From NCBI GenBank assembly GCA_023846275.1, contig CM043875.1, forward strand, positions 4,523,569 to 4,587,568: a DNA stretch of 64,000 bases. Reading direction: 5' to 3'. Made by a program: the position numbers and the translations under genes. The notes beneath the pieces are model-generated. The model had not been told where the DNA came from. It was given only the letters and a program-made list of their open reading frames with translations, and searched no databases. Below, one piece after another: positions 13,751-28,200 of this stretch. The stretch's first letter is position 1; each line of letters starts with the position of its first letter. Source of the stretch: Vanilla planifolia (lineage: Eukaryota; Streptophyta; Magnoliopsida; Asparagales; Orchidaceae).

Positions 13751-14599
13751 CTTGTTATTTCTTTTCGAATTTTCACATTTTTACCTTTCAAGTTTACTTT
13801 ATTTCTGGTGTGTGGATGTAATTTCTGTATTGCTCAAATTATTGTAATCCGTCCGGCATCATTGAATCTATTATGTAATAGAGTTACGACGAGAGGAAAG
13901 AGAGGAGGGAAAGAACATGCTTCTCGAAGCATTCATGTGATGAACAATGATAAAGAATGAGAAGAAGTCTAAACGTTATCTCTCGTATCCTTCATATGAG
14001 AGTTATAAGAAAAAAAGGGTCAATGACATACTTTTGGATACCTTTTAACATTTTGGCAATAATGAAAGATGTCGAGAGTGTTTTATTCAAGATTTTAAAT
14101 GTTTATTATGTGATGTTAGGATATTAATTAGGTTTAGTTAGTCGTTCTTAGCTTTGTTGATTAAAAGAATAGATATATAAACCTTACATCGAGAGTTAAC
14201 AAAATATTTTGACCCATACTTTTAATAATATTTATCTTTTAAGGTTTGAATTTTTTTTAGGTGGTTCCCATTCTAAGTCTATGAAAACTCGATACCATCT
14301 TCTAACAAAAGTGAATAAACATTTGGTCTAACAATTACTTTTATGAGATATGACATCTCCTAATTTGGCACTACTTACCAAGCTTTTCTTGTCATTCTGA
14401 GATTTTATTTTTCCTGAGAATAAGGTCCCCTACTTTGTAAAACCTTTTGACATCCTTTTCAAAATACTTTTCTATGTTTTGCTTTCTATTTGAGTTGTCT
14501 TAAATATGCTTGAAGGCATCTCTCTTAAAAGAGATATAGCTTGAGTTTTCTAACTTTTTTATTTGTTTGTTGGGCATCGTCTGTGTCACGAAATTCTCT

Positions 14600-15200
14600 A
14601 ATGAATAGGTGGATTCTTCTGTGATAACGAAAAGAGTGGTTCAATATGCTCATAATACACTAGAAAGCTTGTCAACCCAATGCCCCTTTTTTGTTTCTAG
14701 GAGAGACTTCAAAATATTTAACAGGCTTTTGTTTGCTACCTCAATTTGGGCATTTGCTTGAAGATAACTATAGAGGCATACTTGAGATGATAATCATACT
14801 TATAAAAATTTTGGAGTGTCTCTATTTGAAATATCATAGCATTGTAAGTGTTTATGGCTGAAAGAATCCTAAATCGATTGAATATATTTACCCATCAAAA
14901 ATTATAAACATTTGTCCTCGTTTGGCCAATAAGAGTATTAGCATTAATCCATTTTATGAGGTAATCAATTACAAAGAAGAGAAATTCTCCCTCTTGTTAC
15001 AAAAAAAGGTTCTAAGAAATCCATAGCCTAAGAAGAGAAAGGTTAAGAAATATTGATGGCTTTCATAGGGGCTGTCGATCGAGGAAGAGGAGCATAAAGT
15101 GAGCACCCTTTGCATTTTATAAGAAATAATGCATTGTCTTTTTGCATGGTGGGTCAAAAGAATTATTCTCATAATTTTCGTGGCCAGAATATGACTAAAG
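14600..15200 (-). pseudogene. Gypsy integrase remnant
   Basis: Reading the minus strand from about 15190, the text gives a zinc-finger tail and the integrase catalytic start in broken frames. KCKGCSLYAPLPRS resembles the family's CxxCQ...P block, then WAMDFLEPF resembles WGMDILGPFP, then FVIDYLIKWINA matches V-VDYFTKWVEA, where the D is the first catalytic acidic residue. Several stops and frame changes follow. It belongs to the minus-strand gypsy element. Confidence 0.8.
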
Positions 15201-16348
15201 GCGTGGTTACTATATTCTCCTGAATGTATTTCCTTTATGATGTCTTCGACTTTTGATAGATGGACGCACTTAAGTAAAGACTCGATGCAGTATTTTTGAT
15301 AGAGTTGATCTTCAACTATGACATATCATTGAGCATGTCTCTTAACCCTTCTCACATTTGGTTTTTTATGAGGAATGATTCCAATCTTGATATAAGCTTC
15401 CAAAGGAGTTACCAACAAACATGTTTTTCAAGGTTGAGGATTGTCATTATAATGCTCTCAATGGATGGCTTTTCAAGAAGGAGAAATTTTTCTCAATTCA
15501 TTAGAGTGGTTTATAAATCTGACTCTTGATTTTGCACACCAGAGATTTAAGTGAGGCTAGTTTGGTCGAATTTATCTATGAGAGTTTATGCCAATGCTCT
15601 ATATACTTTGAGAATTGGATCTCTTATTTCAAATGAGTCGTTGACTTGGTTGACAATTAATTGTGAGTCCTTAAAGATTGATATACGTTTAACTAGTAAG
15701 CCCAAAGCAAATTTCAATCCATTATTAATGTTTCACATTCGACTTGGTTATATATGATTGGAAAGTTGATTTTGATCCTTCCTTTTAGTTTAACATATTC
15801 TAGACTTAGTAGAACGAAACTAATACCACATGAATCTTGTCATGAGGCTCCATCCATAAATAGCTTCCATGTGTCTAATGGAGGCTCAGGTTTTATTTTG
15901 GAGGAAATTCCTTTGACTTGAAAATCATTAAGTACTTAAGCTTTAGGAGAAGGTCAAGATATGAAATTGATTTCAAATTTACTAAGTTCAGTGACCCATT
16001 TCTGTAATTTTTTTAAGATTTCTATTGATTAAAAGATGCATTTCAAAGACTTGTTTGTGATAATATTGATTGTGTAATATTAGATGTACTATTATAGACA
16101 TCGAGTAGATATAAGAAATGTTAATATCTTTTTTTAAAAGATAATATCTTATTTTTGGATCCTTTAAAGTGTGAGAGGCATAATAAATGAGTCATTATAT
16201 ACCTTTATCTTCTTTGATTAATACATAGCTAATAATTGAGATAAAATAGAAGAATTATATTAGATAAATCTTGAGTTCTTGAAAAGATTTATTCACAATC
16301 CTCTATTCATATTAATCTAGTCTTGTTGTGTAAGAATTTGAAGAATGG

Positions 16349-17040
16349 TTAAGCTTCTTCTCCTAACTTGGAGATGAAACGGCTAAGCCCCGCGATGTGT
16401 TTGGCAAAGCATTTGACATCCTTTAGAATCTTCAGATGGGGCGTCTTTAAAAGATCTTTTATCTTGTCAAGATTTAGTTTGATTCCCTCCTTTGATATCA
16501 TATAATCAAGAAACTTTTTTGAGAATGCATCGAAAATATATTTGAAGTTTTGAGATTGAACTTTTGACAAGTATTGAAGTTTTCTCTTAAGTCTTGTAGA
16601 TGCACTTCAAAAGAAATGCTTTCTACTATGAGTTCATCTTCACATGCTTCGAGATTTCTATTTTTTATTTTTAAGGACTATTTATCATCTTTTAATAAGT
16701 TGTCCCAACATTCTTGAGTTTAAATGACATTACTTTATAATAGAATGTCTCAAAGTTTGTTATGAATATACTTTTTTCTAAATCCTATTAACCATCTTAA
16801 TCTGGTGCTATCCTGAGAACATATTTAAAAATTAAAGCTTGTGAAGCCAACGACTAAATCCATGAGATCATCAATTCAAGGCAAAAAGTATGAGTCCTTT
16901 GGGCTGGCACTATTAAGATTAATGTAGTCTACGTCATACATCATTTGTCATTACTTTTCTTTATATGCATCACATTTACTAGCCATTCAGAATAGAGGAT
17001 TCATCGAATAAAACTGGCATCAAGGAGCTTCGACACTTCT
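16349..17040 (-). pseudogene. Gypsy reverse transcriptase remnant
   Basis: The minus strand from about 17000 gives a block equivalent to WLANVVPVKKKNGKWRMCVDF, followed by INLNSASPKDSYFLP and IDDLMDLVVG. About 200 bases on, the catalytic YVDD region reads CEDELIVES, so the two aspartates are not intact. The last part (16570-16349) is open for 73 codons and matches the RT end: KKFLDYMISKEGIKLN and HIAGLSRFISKLGEEA. Stops interrupt the first half. Confidence 0.85.
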
Positions 17041-18299
17041 TTAGTTGTCTTTCACTTTTTTATTCCAAAAACGTATTTTTTCTATCAGACAGTCGAGAAT
17101 TTTGAATCTATATGAAAGGAGTACAAGTACAATCTTTAATTTGAGACAAAGAGTATGATGTCCTTTTCTTTTTCATCTCAGCCAGCTAAAAATAAGTACA
17201 AGCTTGGTCAAGTTTAATGAATTGAGAGAAAATGGCACATAAGGGGAGAACAGATTAACTCTTTCAAGAAATTTAAACTTAACTATTATTTTCATATTGT
17301 TTAGATAACATCTCCTTGATTATAAAAGGTCTATTTGCACTAAAATTACACTTAAAAGAGTATTAAATTTTACACATATGTGATGTCGAGACAATAATCT
17401 TGAATGTGTTCATCATCGACCTCCCAAGGATAGCATTGTAAGAGGAGTGACACCAACAATAAAATCAACCATATGCATTATTGAGTGGGAAGAATTTGTA
17501 GTTATGAGTAGTAATGTGATAGTTCATTTTGGCTTCAAAGATTCTTCAGAGAGGCCTATAAGTGACCCTGTAACTGAAAGGATAAGTTTTGACTAATACC
17601 AATTTATCAAAATATCAATTAAACTCCTAATGTCAATGAGCATGTACAAACTTCAACATTGGCAAGCATCCCCAAGATAACTATAACATTGTTATAGGGA
17701 TTTCCATGAGCATGTCTTCGAGCTTGATTAATATTGGAACTGATGGTTCTTGCTACCTTGTCACATTAGTGATCATAGTTCATCCAAGTGATCTTAATGT
17801 AGAATTTTAGAATGGCATTGTCTCCATCTTGTGATGATAGACAATTTTAAGTGGGGCCTTACCTTTGTATTTTAGTACCAACTAAAGAGTCTGGTTGTCT
17901 TTCTTAGGTTTTTCAATAGTATTTAATCATATAAGTTTTTTAGATATTGTATTAGGTTTAGATATTTTTACTCAGTACTCTTAGAGGTGGCCTTTCTTCA
18001 ATAGTCTCTCGATTAAGACTTTGAGAGCCTTGCATTTAGAAGTTATGTTGTTGTAATCCTTGTGATATTTACAAATTTTTGTTATCTTAATTATTTTTTA
18101 ATAGTGATCTCAGCTTTTGATACAATTAGTCTTTTTTAATAACTATAATTTTTTTTGGAGCACACTTAAGAGAGTACTAAGATATTAAACTTGGTATTCT
18201 CTAAAGAACAATCCTAGAGGGACCTCCAAGGGTAATCTTTATCATCTTGTGACTTTTTTTGTTTTCAATAGAGGAGTCCAAGAGCTAGCAAGCCCTTTT

Positions 18300-18700
18300 T
18301 TCCAATCTATTAAATATATGTATAGAAAACTATTCATTGATGAAATAAAATGCTCTATCGAAGATTTCTTGTAAAGACTTCAACAGACATCTGGCTAAAT
18401 ATTTTTGAAAATATCTTGGTTGAAGAGACCTAATCAAGACTACTTGAGTAAGTTGGGAGTCCTCTTGATCAACCTCTTTAAGGGCTTCTCTGAAACGTTC
18501 GAAGTAAGCTCAAAGTGGTTTTGATTGTTGTTGATTTAGATCAAGAAGAGACTCAAAGACCTTTTTGGTCCTAATATTACTAGTGAAGAATGACATAAAT
18601 AACCTTTTGAACTGATTAAATGGAGAAATCAACCTAGGAGATAATCTCCAAAACCACTTTCATGCTATATCTTTATATAAGCAGTGGCAAATTTGCATCA
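18300..18700 (-). pseudogene. Gypsy gag remnant
   Basis: On the minus strand the text reads PFNQFKRLFMSFFTSN, then AYFERFREALKEV and VVLIRSLQPRYFQKYLAR, open except for single stops. This matches the retrotransposon Gag core, in which an F...F motif is followed by SLR-Y--RF and a leucine-rich helix. It sits between the right LTR and the RT, as expected for the 5' half of the element. Confidence 0.75.
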
Positions 18701-19498
18701 AAAGGCCCAATCATAACATATAAAGAAAAATTTTTCTCAAATTTTCTTAAAATAATATAGGGATCTAAATTGCTATAATAAAAAATAAAGTTAAACATTT
18801 GAAGTTTATGAGATAGTGGCATTGAAAAAATTTCTTTAATGAAAAAAGAAGCTTTGTTGATGATATTTGGGTTGTACCCATATTGTCAAAACAAACAAGG
18901 CTCGTCATTAGGGGGATAAGGATGTTCATAAGGTGGATCAAAAGTAAGAGCTCGTGACATTACAAAATGAGGTTGAGGATAAAAAAAGGCTTCAATTGGA
19001 TGTAAGCTGGCAAAACTTGCATCATAAGGTATGGATAAGTTGGTAAAATATCGTTACAAAGGGGTGTGTATTTGAAGATTTTTAGAAATGGTGTGTAATG
19101 TAATGAGATTCAACTGTTGTGGTAAGACATTGAGTGACTTTTTATTGGAGGTAGAGATGTTTGACATATTTGGTATGATTTTTCTTGGTTTGATGGAAAA
19201 ACTTGCTCTTATTGTTATCCTATAAGCATAGGAAGTATGGAGAGAATTTTTGTAAAGTATTTCATATATATTAAAATAAATAAAAAAAATTACTAATGGG
19301 CAATTGAGGAGATTATAAAGTTTGTGAAATTCGAGGTAGATGTATAAAGATCTCACTACCTCTTCATTGTAGTTGTCAAATGATTTGTTTTCAGGAATAA
19401 AAGTGGTTTCCTCTTGATTTTTTATTTCAGATTTCTCATTTCTTCCTACAAATGATGCAAGAAGATAATGTGAAAAATTATGATTCGAGGAAATTAAA

Positions 19499-20185
19499 AA
19501 AAAAACTTACTCAAGACAAAGGTGAGGAAGCTTAATCAGACAGTTTCTAAATATGTTTGGGTGAAGAATTGGAACATCCTATAGAATGGATTGGCACAAT
19601 GTGACAATATTTTAATTTAAAGGCTCAAATTTAAGCCATTTTAGGGTTCACATGCTATTGAGGATAGTCTTCTCTATTCAGGATGTCTTAGTAATGTCAA
19701 AAACAAAGGAAGCTTGGTCAGAGTTGAAAACGGCGTGACCAAATGCGAAGGCAGTGCGAATGGACCTGATTGAGCATGCACAGGTTGGCATGGGTCAATA
19801 CGAGTCTTGACCTAGTTCAATTTAATGGCTATTAAATGCATGGCAATTTAGCAGCTATTAAACGATGTTAGTTTAAACCTAGTTTGATGCCTATCTAATG
19901 TGGTTGAGCGGCACGCGTGATTGGTTAACACATGTGTGCCCAATGGGAAGCAAAGCTCTTGGAAGGAGAAAAAGAAATGAAAACCCTTGAAGCCAAGAGT
20001 CATCGAGAGAAACAATGGAGGGTGATCAAAACAGCAGGAAGCTCGAACGTGGATGAAGACGAATTTGGGGACAAAAGGTGAGGTGTAGTGAAGAACATCC
20101 TTCAATTCAATAAAGAAAGGGGTTTTATAGTCATGTTTGGCAAATGCTGCCAAACTGTTGAGCTCCCCTTCTAATTTATTCTCAT
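19499..20185 (-). repeat. 5' LTR (right copy) of the gypsy element
   Basis: This is the diverged direct repeat of 11217-12045, and on the minus strand it precedes gag. The best-kept segments are the AAATGCTGCCAAACTGTTGAGCTCC end and the middle GACCTGATTGAGCATGC segment. The right edge fades near 20185, so the terminal dinucleotide and target duplication are uncertain. Confidence 0.8.
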
Positions 20186-21380
<1,195 letters not shown>

Positions 21381-21383
21381 AGA

Positions 21384-21400
21384 GGGGGGGGGGGGGGGGG
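21384..21400. repeat. G17 homopolymer next to a stop codon
   Basis: Seventeen consecutive G on the plus strand (C on the coding strand) lie one base beyond the TGA (21404-21402) of the minus-strand membrane-protein gene. It would therefore be the first part of that transcript's 3' UTR. Its exact length is uncertain because such tracts are error-prone in sequencing. Confidence 0.9.
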
Positions 21401-21401
21401 T

Positions 21402-21809
21402 TCAAGGTCCCCACATATCGAGGAAGGTGGAGTGGAAAGAAGCAAGGACGATAAGGACGACTAAGGCAGCTGCGACGCCCCACGGCGAGGCGCCACCGGC
21501 GTCCTGTGGCCAAACGCTGTCATAGAAGCGACGGTATTCCCTGCGGTCGAAGGGGAAAAGGAAGCCGCGGACGCCGAAATCAGCGGATGAGACGAGGCGG
21601 ATGAGAAGGAGGAGACCGACGGGGACAAGGAGTAGCGCCCAGCTCATCTTCTCCTCGGCGGTCTCCACGAAGTCCTCGTAACTAAACGACCACGAGAAGC
21701 CGAGGAGGACGATCACCATGGCAAGTATGAGCAGGACGGGGTACGGGAGAGGCGAGAGGGTCAAGTTGTCGAATACGGACGGATCTCTTCTTCCGTAAGC
21801 CATCGCCAA
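21402..21809 (-). CDS. Small multi-pass membrane protein of unknown function
   Basis: An intronless frame of 135 codons, much richer in G+C than its surroundings. The protein begins MAMAYGRRDPSVFDNLTLSP and has three predicted membrane segments: about residues 22-42 (YPVLLILAMVIVLLGFSW), 55-74 (MSWALLLVPVGLLLLIRLVS) and 108-128 (SPWGVAAALVVLIVLASF). Between segments two and three lies a charged loop with FDRREYRRFYD. It resembles a family of small uncharacterised plant membrane proteins with a conserved LTLSPLPYPVL start, a middle SWALL-P helix and an SPWGVA final helix; no function is established that I can name. Two start codons, MAMA, lie six bases apart and either could serve. The gene lies about 490 bases downstream of the ATP sulfurylase stop, on the same strand. 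Confidence 0.85.
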   Translation of the reverse strand: MAMAYGRRDPSVFDNLTLSPLPYPVLLILAMVIVLLGFSWSFSYEDFVETAEEKMSWALLLVPVGLLLLIRLVSSADFGVRGFLFPFDRREYRRFYDSVWPQDAGGASPWGVAAALVVLIVLASFHSTFLDMWGP

Positions 21810-22297
21810 CGTGCTCCCCTAGAAGCGAAGGTCGGATCGGGATTTTATTTGACAAAAATTGGAGATAGGGATGAGAACACTTTCTATTTTCAAATCTCAA
21901 CTGATGTGTCGTCGAGTCAAAAGCTTTTATATTGGAAGACCTATGGGCCGGCACCGGCCACGGGCCCGGACCTTTCTTATGGAACCACCACAAATGTTAT
22001 CGTGGGCGGTGGAAAAGTATTTCTCTCTCTCTCTAGCCGTCACAATTATTTTACATTTTTAATTAATATGTCACTATATACGAAATAACAGAGCAATGTC
22101 AAATGTACACGTAGTCTCCAGAAGTTTCCTAACTGGACCAGACTAATCCAACAATTAGATAATATAATATAATGTTGATATCAAATATAAGAAATTAACA
22201 CGAAAAAAGAGCTTTACAGCCTTTGTTTAACCTCGATTAATCAATCCATATAATAATAAAAAAGAATGGGTAACTTGCCTAATTGGGAAGGATTTGC
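21810..22297 (-). other. Spacer between ATP sulfurylase and membrane-protein gene
   Basis: This 488-base spacer must contain both the 3' UTR of the ATP sulfurylase and the promoter of the downstream gene. The part nearest the membrane-protein gene (21810-22030) is moderately G+C-rich and includes a TCTCTCTCTCTC pyrimidine run at about 22024-22035. No clear TATA box was identified. Confidence 0.5.
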
Positions 22298-25200
22298 TCA
22301 AACAGGTAAAATGGCAGATTGCTGTCCTGTTTCTTCAGCTTGAAGAGTCTTATAATAATTTACCAAAACTTGCCATCCACTGGGGCACATAAAACCATCA
22401 GGCGGGCTCTCTCCATTCCTTGCATATGAACGCATCTGAATTCGCAAGTTAAAATAAATAAGAAGAAAGTGAAAAGAAATTCTTATAATACACAAATTTG
22501 ATTTACCAAGTTTATGTTAATATCATATTTTGTTGTTCTTTATAGATGAGATTATTCATTCAAACTTTCTTTGATGTATAATAAAATTGTTGAATCAGAA
22601 GCTACTCGCAAGTTAACTTATTGTGTGATTAAGTTTCCTCATAAATTAGTTCCATTTAAATGTGAAAAATGAATTTATGATAAAAAAAAAAAAACAAATT
22701 CATTATCTAATTAACCCAATAAGTAAAAAGAAAATAGCATTCAAATAGCATACCTTGGTACCAGAGATGAAAAGAAAATCTTTAGCTCTTGATGGATCAA
22801 AAAATGCCATTTTGCTTCCTACTGTGTCATAAGCTGCAACCTGCAATCAAGGGGGAAATGATAATTGATGATAATGATAATTGAATGAAAGTGATTAAAA
22901 CTTTGCTGCAGTGGTATATCTTAAGAAGAGGAAGATAAGCATGCATAAATGGGGAATGAAAAAAATAGTAAATGCATGAAGCAAAGCAAAAGAATACCCT
23001 GAAAGGCAAAATATTCAACTTTTCCAAGCCTGGAGCCATGCTTAAAACCTTCTTCCCATGTTCAGGATCGTACAAGTCCCTCTTCTCTGTTGGATGACTC
23101 ATTCCTGCAGGATCACGGCCAACTATATAAAAATTTGCACCAGCATTTATGCGTGCTTTGGCATGCCATTGGACTTCTGTAGGCCCTGCGTAGTGCATCG
23201 GAGAAGGGAAGATTGATACGATGGTAGTTGCAGGATCAAGAACTCCATCTTCAAGAACCTAGGAAGACATAAAAAAAAGGATAAACATTGTACTCTTCAG
23301 TTCAATAGAACTTCAAAAAAATATTTGCCAACAATAGCAGAAACTAACGAGGTTACTGAAATGACCTTGCTGTGTTGTTCCATTCTTACATCAAGGGGAA
23401 CATCATCTGCTTTTGTAAAACCCCCTAAAGGATGTAATAGAAGAATTGGATTCTTGTATCCCATTTCCAATAGACGCTTCCTTGTATCATTCATTAACAA
23501 GGCATGGCCATTGTGCACAGGGTTTCTTAATTGAAAAGCAAACACTGCATCTGCCCGACGATTATCAAACTCCTTCCGTAGTTCTTTAGGAGATAGCCTA
23601 TAGTGATCGAGACCATCGTAATACTTGATGGGTTCAAGCACTTCAAGATCACCACCAACCAGCCAATTCCCAGCTGGTCTAATTACCTCATCAACATAAG
23701 GCAATCCAGGAGCAGTTGTTCCCCATGTTCTTGCTATTCTTTCCTCTTTATTGTGCTTATATATTTCAATTCTGCAAAGCAAAATTGTCAATTATTTGCA
23801 TATCCATGGCAAAGAAAAACAACAGATTAGCTTCACAATAAGCATAACTAACAAATAGAGAAACATACAAAAGATCTGAATGTATAACTTCGACAGGATG
23901 TGGAATAATTTTGGAGGTTCCAAAAAACTAAAAATAGATTAGCAAGCTGGGAAATTGCATAGGATGCAACATTTTATGCACAAGATTCACCGATGGTACA
24001 TTCATGCCAAATTTAAGGGTCATGATGTTGAGTGAATACAAACAATTAATGCAATGGAAGCACTAGCAAATTTAATCCATATGGTGCCTTGCTCATGAAA
24101 ATAACATAATTTTACTACAAAAAGAGTCAAACACAAACAAGGCTTATTAGTAAAGTACATCCCCTTCACACCACATGACAAAGTCATACCTAGTAACAAA
24201 AAAGCACTTGATAGTAATGAGATACAACTAATATGATGGTTATTAGAGAAATTTTTTAGAAGTATTTTTGGAGATATAACATCCTTTCCTTGTTTGGGTG
24301 GGTGACGAGCACCATCCCTTTTCAACAAGTGCCTTCCTTTAATAGTGTGACAAACCTCTCCTATATCAGATCCCCATTTTCAAGAGTAAACCTTATCCTT
24401 TATCGAACTGAGAAGGCCTCATCTCTCACCTAATTGAGCAAGGCATATCCATTTTTAGACCAAGCAAACCTCATTTTATTATCCAACCAATTAAGTCTAC
24501 CCTCTCAATATACTTACCAAACCAAAAAGATTTGAGAAGAGCATACGAGCTTAGTATTAAAAACCCACAACACTAAGATGGAAGATGAAGACCATCAAAT
24601 GTAACTAAAACCTACTCATTATGTCACATAATGGAGTGGATGACCCACTCTCTTGTATGGATGGCATATTATGCCCAACATGGATGTGGATCCTCTATAG
24701 TATACTTAATGATGATGAAAACTAGAACTATCATCAAATATTGCACCCTTTTGAGAAAATGCTTACCAAAACAATAAGGGACAAGTATCATTTTTATTGC
24801 TCAATATGCTCAACATGGATGTGGATCCTCTATAGTCTACTTAATGATGATGAAAACTAGAACTATCATCAAATATTGCACCCTTTTGAGAAAATGCTTA
24901 ACAAAACAATAATGGACAAGTATCATTTCTATTGCTCCTAATAAAATATCCTCATTACCTAGAATCCCAACATTGGTTGTTTATAAAGGCTTGCTCATTG
25001 GCATGCCTAATAAGGTTGTATAGTGTTGAGAGATTAGAATTCAAATAAAGTTCTTAGTTCACCAATGGAGCCTTTGCAATGACGCCCCAACCTTAGTGTG
25101 GCTACTTAGGAGGAATTTGGCATCATCAATGGCAAAATCCATAAACCAATGTTGATCAATTTAAGAACTTTTTTGCTTCTCAAACCTCATGCATTCAATG

Positions 25201-28200
25201 TTTTTATGTGTATTGTCACTTGCTTGCAACTTTTTATAACATACAAAGGACCTGTAATAATTAGATGCATGATAAACCATTCTCTTTTTCAGTATAATTG
25301 TTAGACATATCACATATCTAGAAGTACCTTTTGAGATTATTTTTAGTTTAAAATAGCTAGCTTCTTTCTTCCTGTATAATAATAGTTACACAAGTTTTTC
25401 ATATTGGCTCCCATCCTCTCTTCAAATTAGATCAAACTGCACTACAATGGAACTACAAGTTAGAACAACTCAACCAATTGCAATGTTATGATAAAAGATC
25501 AATGGGATGGTCTGTTAAGTTTTTTAAGAAAGACATTACTCACTTGTATTGTTATTTTAGTTAAGAAACAAGGCGTCTTGGGAGTAACATAACCAGCCAA
25601 ATCTTGAGCTGGAAAAGTAGACAAAATTTGGCTTGCACAATAGGCCATATAATGAATTTGATGGCTCATTCCCTTGTGTGGATTACCAACCATGCTCAGC
25701 ATGGATGTTAATCATCCCCTATAAGTTTATAGTATATTAAAAAAATTGCAATTTCAATCAAAAGGCAACGCCAAACAAATCAATATTCATTTTTTTATTT
25801 CAAAAAACATATTTATAGATACAAAGGATAATCTCTAAACTAAAAACAAAAATTACAAAAATATGACTAACAAATATAATAGTAAAAAAATGTCAATATG
25901 TGCAGAAATAACTAAAAACTTTTAAAACCTTTCTAAATGACCAATTACAACTCATAATTAATTATAAACATTAAAATAAATTAAATAAATTACATGACCT
26001 ACTAAATAAGCTCAATATTACCACTAAATCAACTTATCTTACATCATAGGAGTAAATTGGATGTGCAAATTTTCCTTTTTATAAGATGAAGTAAAATTTT
26101 TTCAAATTTTAAAATTGTTTAGAATTTAAAAAAGGAAAAAATATAAATGCAAAGGGTTTAAAAAGACGATACCATAATTTTTAGATGATTTGACTTCTAC
26201 CATTTGAGTCTACATTCACTATTAATCCAAATCCTACTTCACTCTTTCATCACAACCAATTAGAAAAATTTATTACAACTGAGCCTTTTCACAGATAAGA
26301 CACAACCACTTCTCTCCATATTAAATAATTTGAAGATGGGCCAAACTCTCCACACTAAATAGCTCAAAGATGAGCCAAAGTCTCCACACTATATAACTTG
26401 AAGATAGGACAAAGCAAAAACAATAAATCTCACTCAATAATTCTCCTTGAGAATCAAATATTACAAGTTCTACTATTGATTAATAATATGATTCAAAAAT
26501 ATATAATGAGAGATGAAACAAAAAATGCTAAGATCTTACTCAATAAAGGTACAAGAAAAATGTTACAATGAATTGACAATGTTTCGACCAAGGATGCTGT
26601 TTTGAAGACCTCTTTTGAGTTTGTAAAGGTTTTTTCAGGAAGGCTTTGTGTTCTTGAATTCAATAAACTATAAGAGAGTTAAACTTCGCTATTTAATATC
26701 CTTTTTTATCAATATAATTGCTTTTTGGATTATTTTAGACTCAAACATTAAATTGACAACCAACATCTAGTTCTTTTGAAAAATGGTAATTGATAACCAC
26801 CCATTATGTCTAAATTTTAATATATATTAATATTGATGTATTTGTATATTTCACTTTTTCACGACTATATACCATACATATGAAACTATAATATCGTATA
26901 TATCCTTCTTTTCAGACTTTTTTCCTACCAACCTATGTACCTTGCTCAATTGAATTAAAAGTATTGAACGTCGATAAATGACATACCGTACACAACTCGT
27001 ATGTTTCTTACCTTTTTCATCCACTGACTTGTGTATGTTGCCTTACCAACCTACGTATATTGTATGTCAAAAATGACATTATATACAAATATAAAGTTTT
27101 TATTAACTTCTCAACGCACCGTCCACTGGCATACATACCCCCAAATAACCTAAATGTAATTTGTGTAAAAAATGGCATACCATACGTAGGGCTCAGGTTT
27201 CTTATAAACTTATATACACCGCTGCCAAGCCCCATACACTACCTATTTGAATTAGACTTACCATATATTGAAAACAACATATCATACGTTCAATCAAGTT
27301 TTTTTTAAACATGGATTTGATCAAGAGTTCCCCTAAATGAAGTTTTTTTTAAACATGTAACAAGATGATATAAGGTTACAAAAATGTATAAGCTTAATTT
27401 CAAAATTTTAAAAGATGTAAATACAATGTAAACAAAACACATGTAATATCAATATACATATTTATCCCACTAAATTCCTAACATTCATCTTGAGCATACC
27501 ATCTATATGAACTTGAACGTCAAACCTCCATCTTGATTTGATATAACCAAACCTCTTGTAGTTAAGACTTCTTTATTTGATCTCTAAATGAATCATCTTG
27601 ATCACCTATCTTTGTATAACTTATAATTAACTAGATGATCAATTAGAACTACCTCAATTGGATTGCAATCATCAAAATCTTTTGAGCTATAAAAAGCTTG
27701 TGAGGCTAACAAAACAAATTTTTTGTTAGCTTGCCTAGTAGAAGCTAGTACTTGAGAGATTAGAACTCAACCAAAGTTGTATAGAATATTTGCAATGATG
27801 TTGTCCCAACCTTGATTTGGCTAGCTGGTAGAGTTATGGCATCATCTATGGCTTGTCCAAAAGGCCACAACATACAAAAGCACCTAGAGCATGTTCTATG
27901 TAAATGCAAATTTTCAGTTTACCCCAAGCTATTGCCTTTTATCTTTCTTTCTAATCCACCAACAAATGTTCGTGAATTTTATGACTACTTTATTAATCGG
28001 ATACCAAGACTAATCTTGTCATGTGCTTGTCATTTGATTGTGGCTCTTTATTATGTACGAAGGGTTTGGAATGATAAAATGCATGACAGCTCATTCTCTT
28101 CCCTAACATGATTGTTGGGAGTATTGCATATCTAGATTTAGCTTTTGAGATCATCTTTAGATTAGAGAACTTGGATCTCTTTTGTCTTTATAGTAATAGT

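Larger units (their letters stand above)
11217..20185 (-). mobile_element. Decayed Ty3/gypsy LTR retrotransposon with nested insert
   Basis: Two diverged direct repeats (about 11217-12045 and 19499-20185) flank remnants in the correct gypsy order on the minus strand. Gag lies near 18700-18300, RT at 17040-16350, an RNase H-like spacer near 15970-15480, and integrase at 15200-14600. RT shows VDYINLNSASPKDS, equivalent to the family's DF-DLNKACPKDS block, then ISKEGIKLN and AGLSRFISKLGE. The active-site YVDD block has decayed to a form without the DD pair. Gag shows a recognisable retrotransposon-gag region with frames open for about 100 residues apart from isolated stops. Integrase before the 3' LTR and after RNase H is the gypsy order (copia has it before RT). 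Numerous stops and frameshifts make it inactive. About 1.2-1.4 kb of unrelated G+C-rich sequence sits between integrase and the left LTR. Confidence 0.85.
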
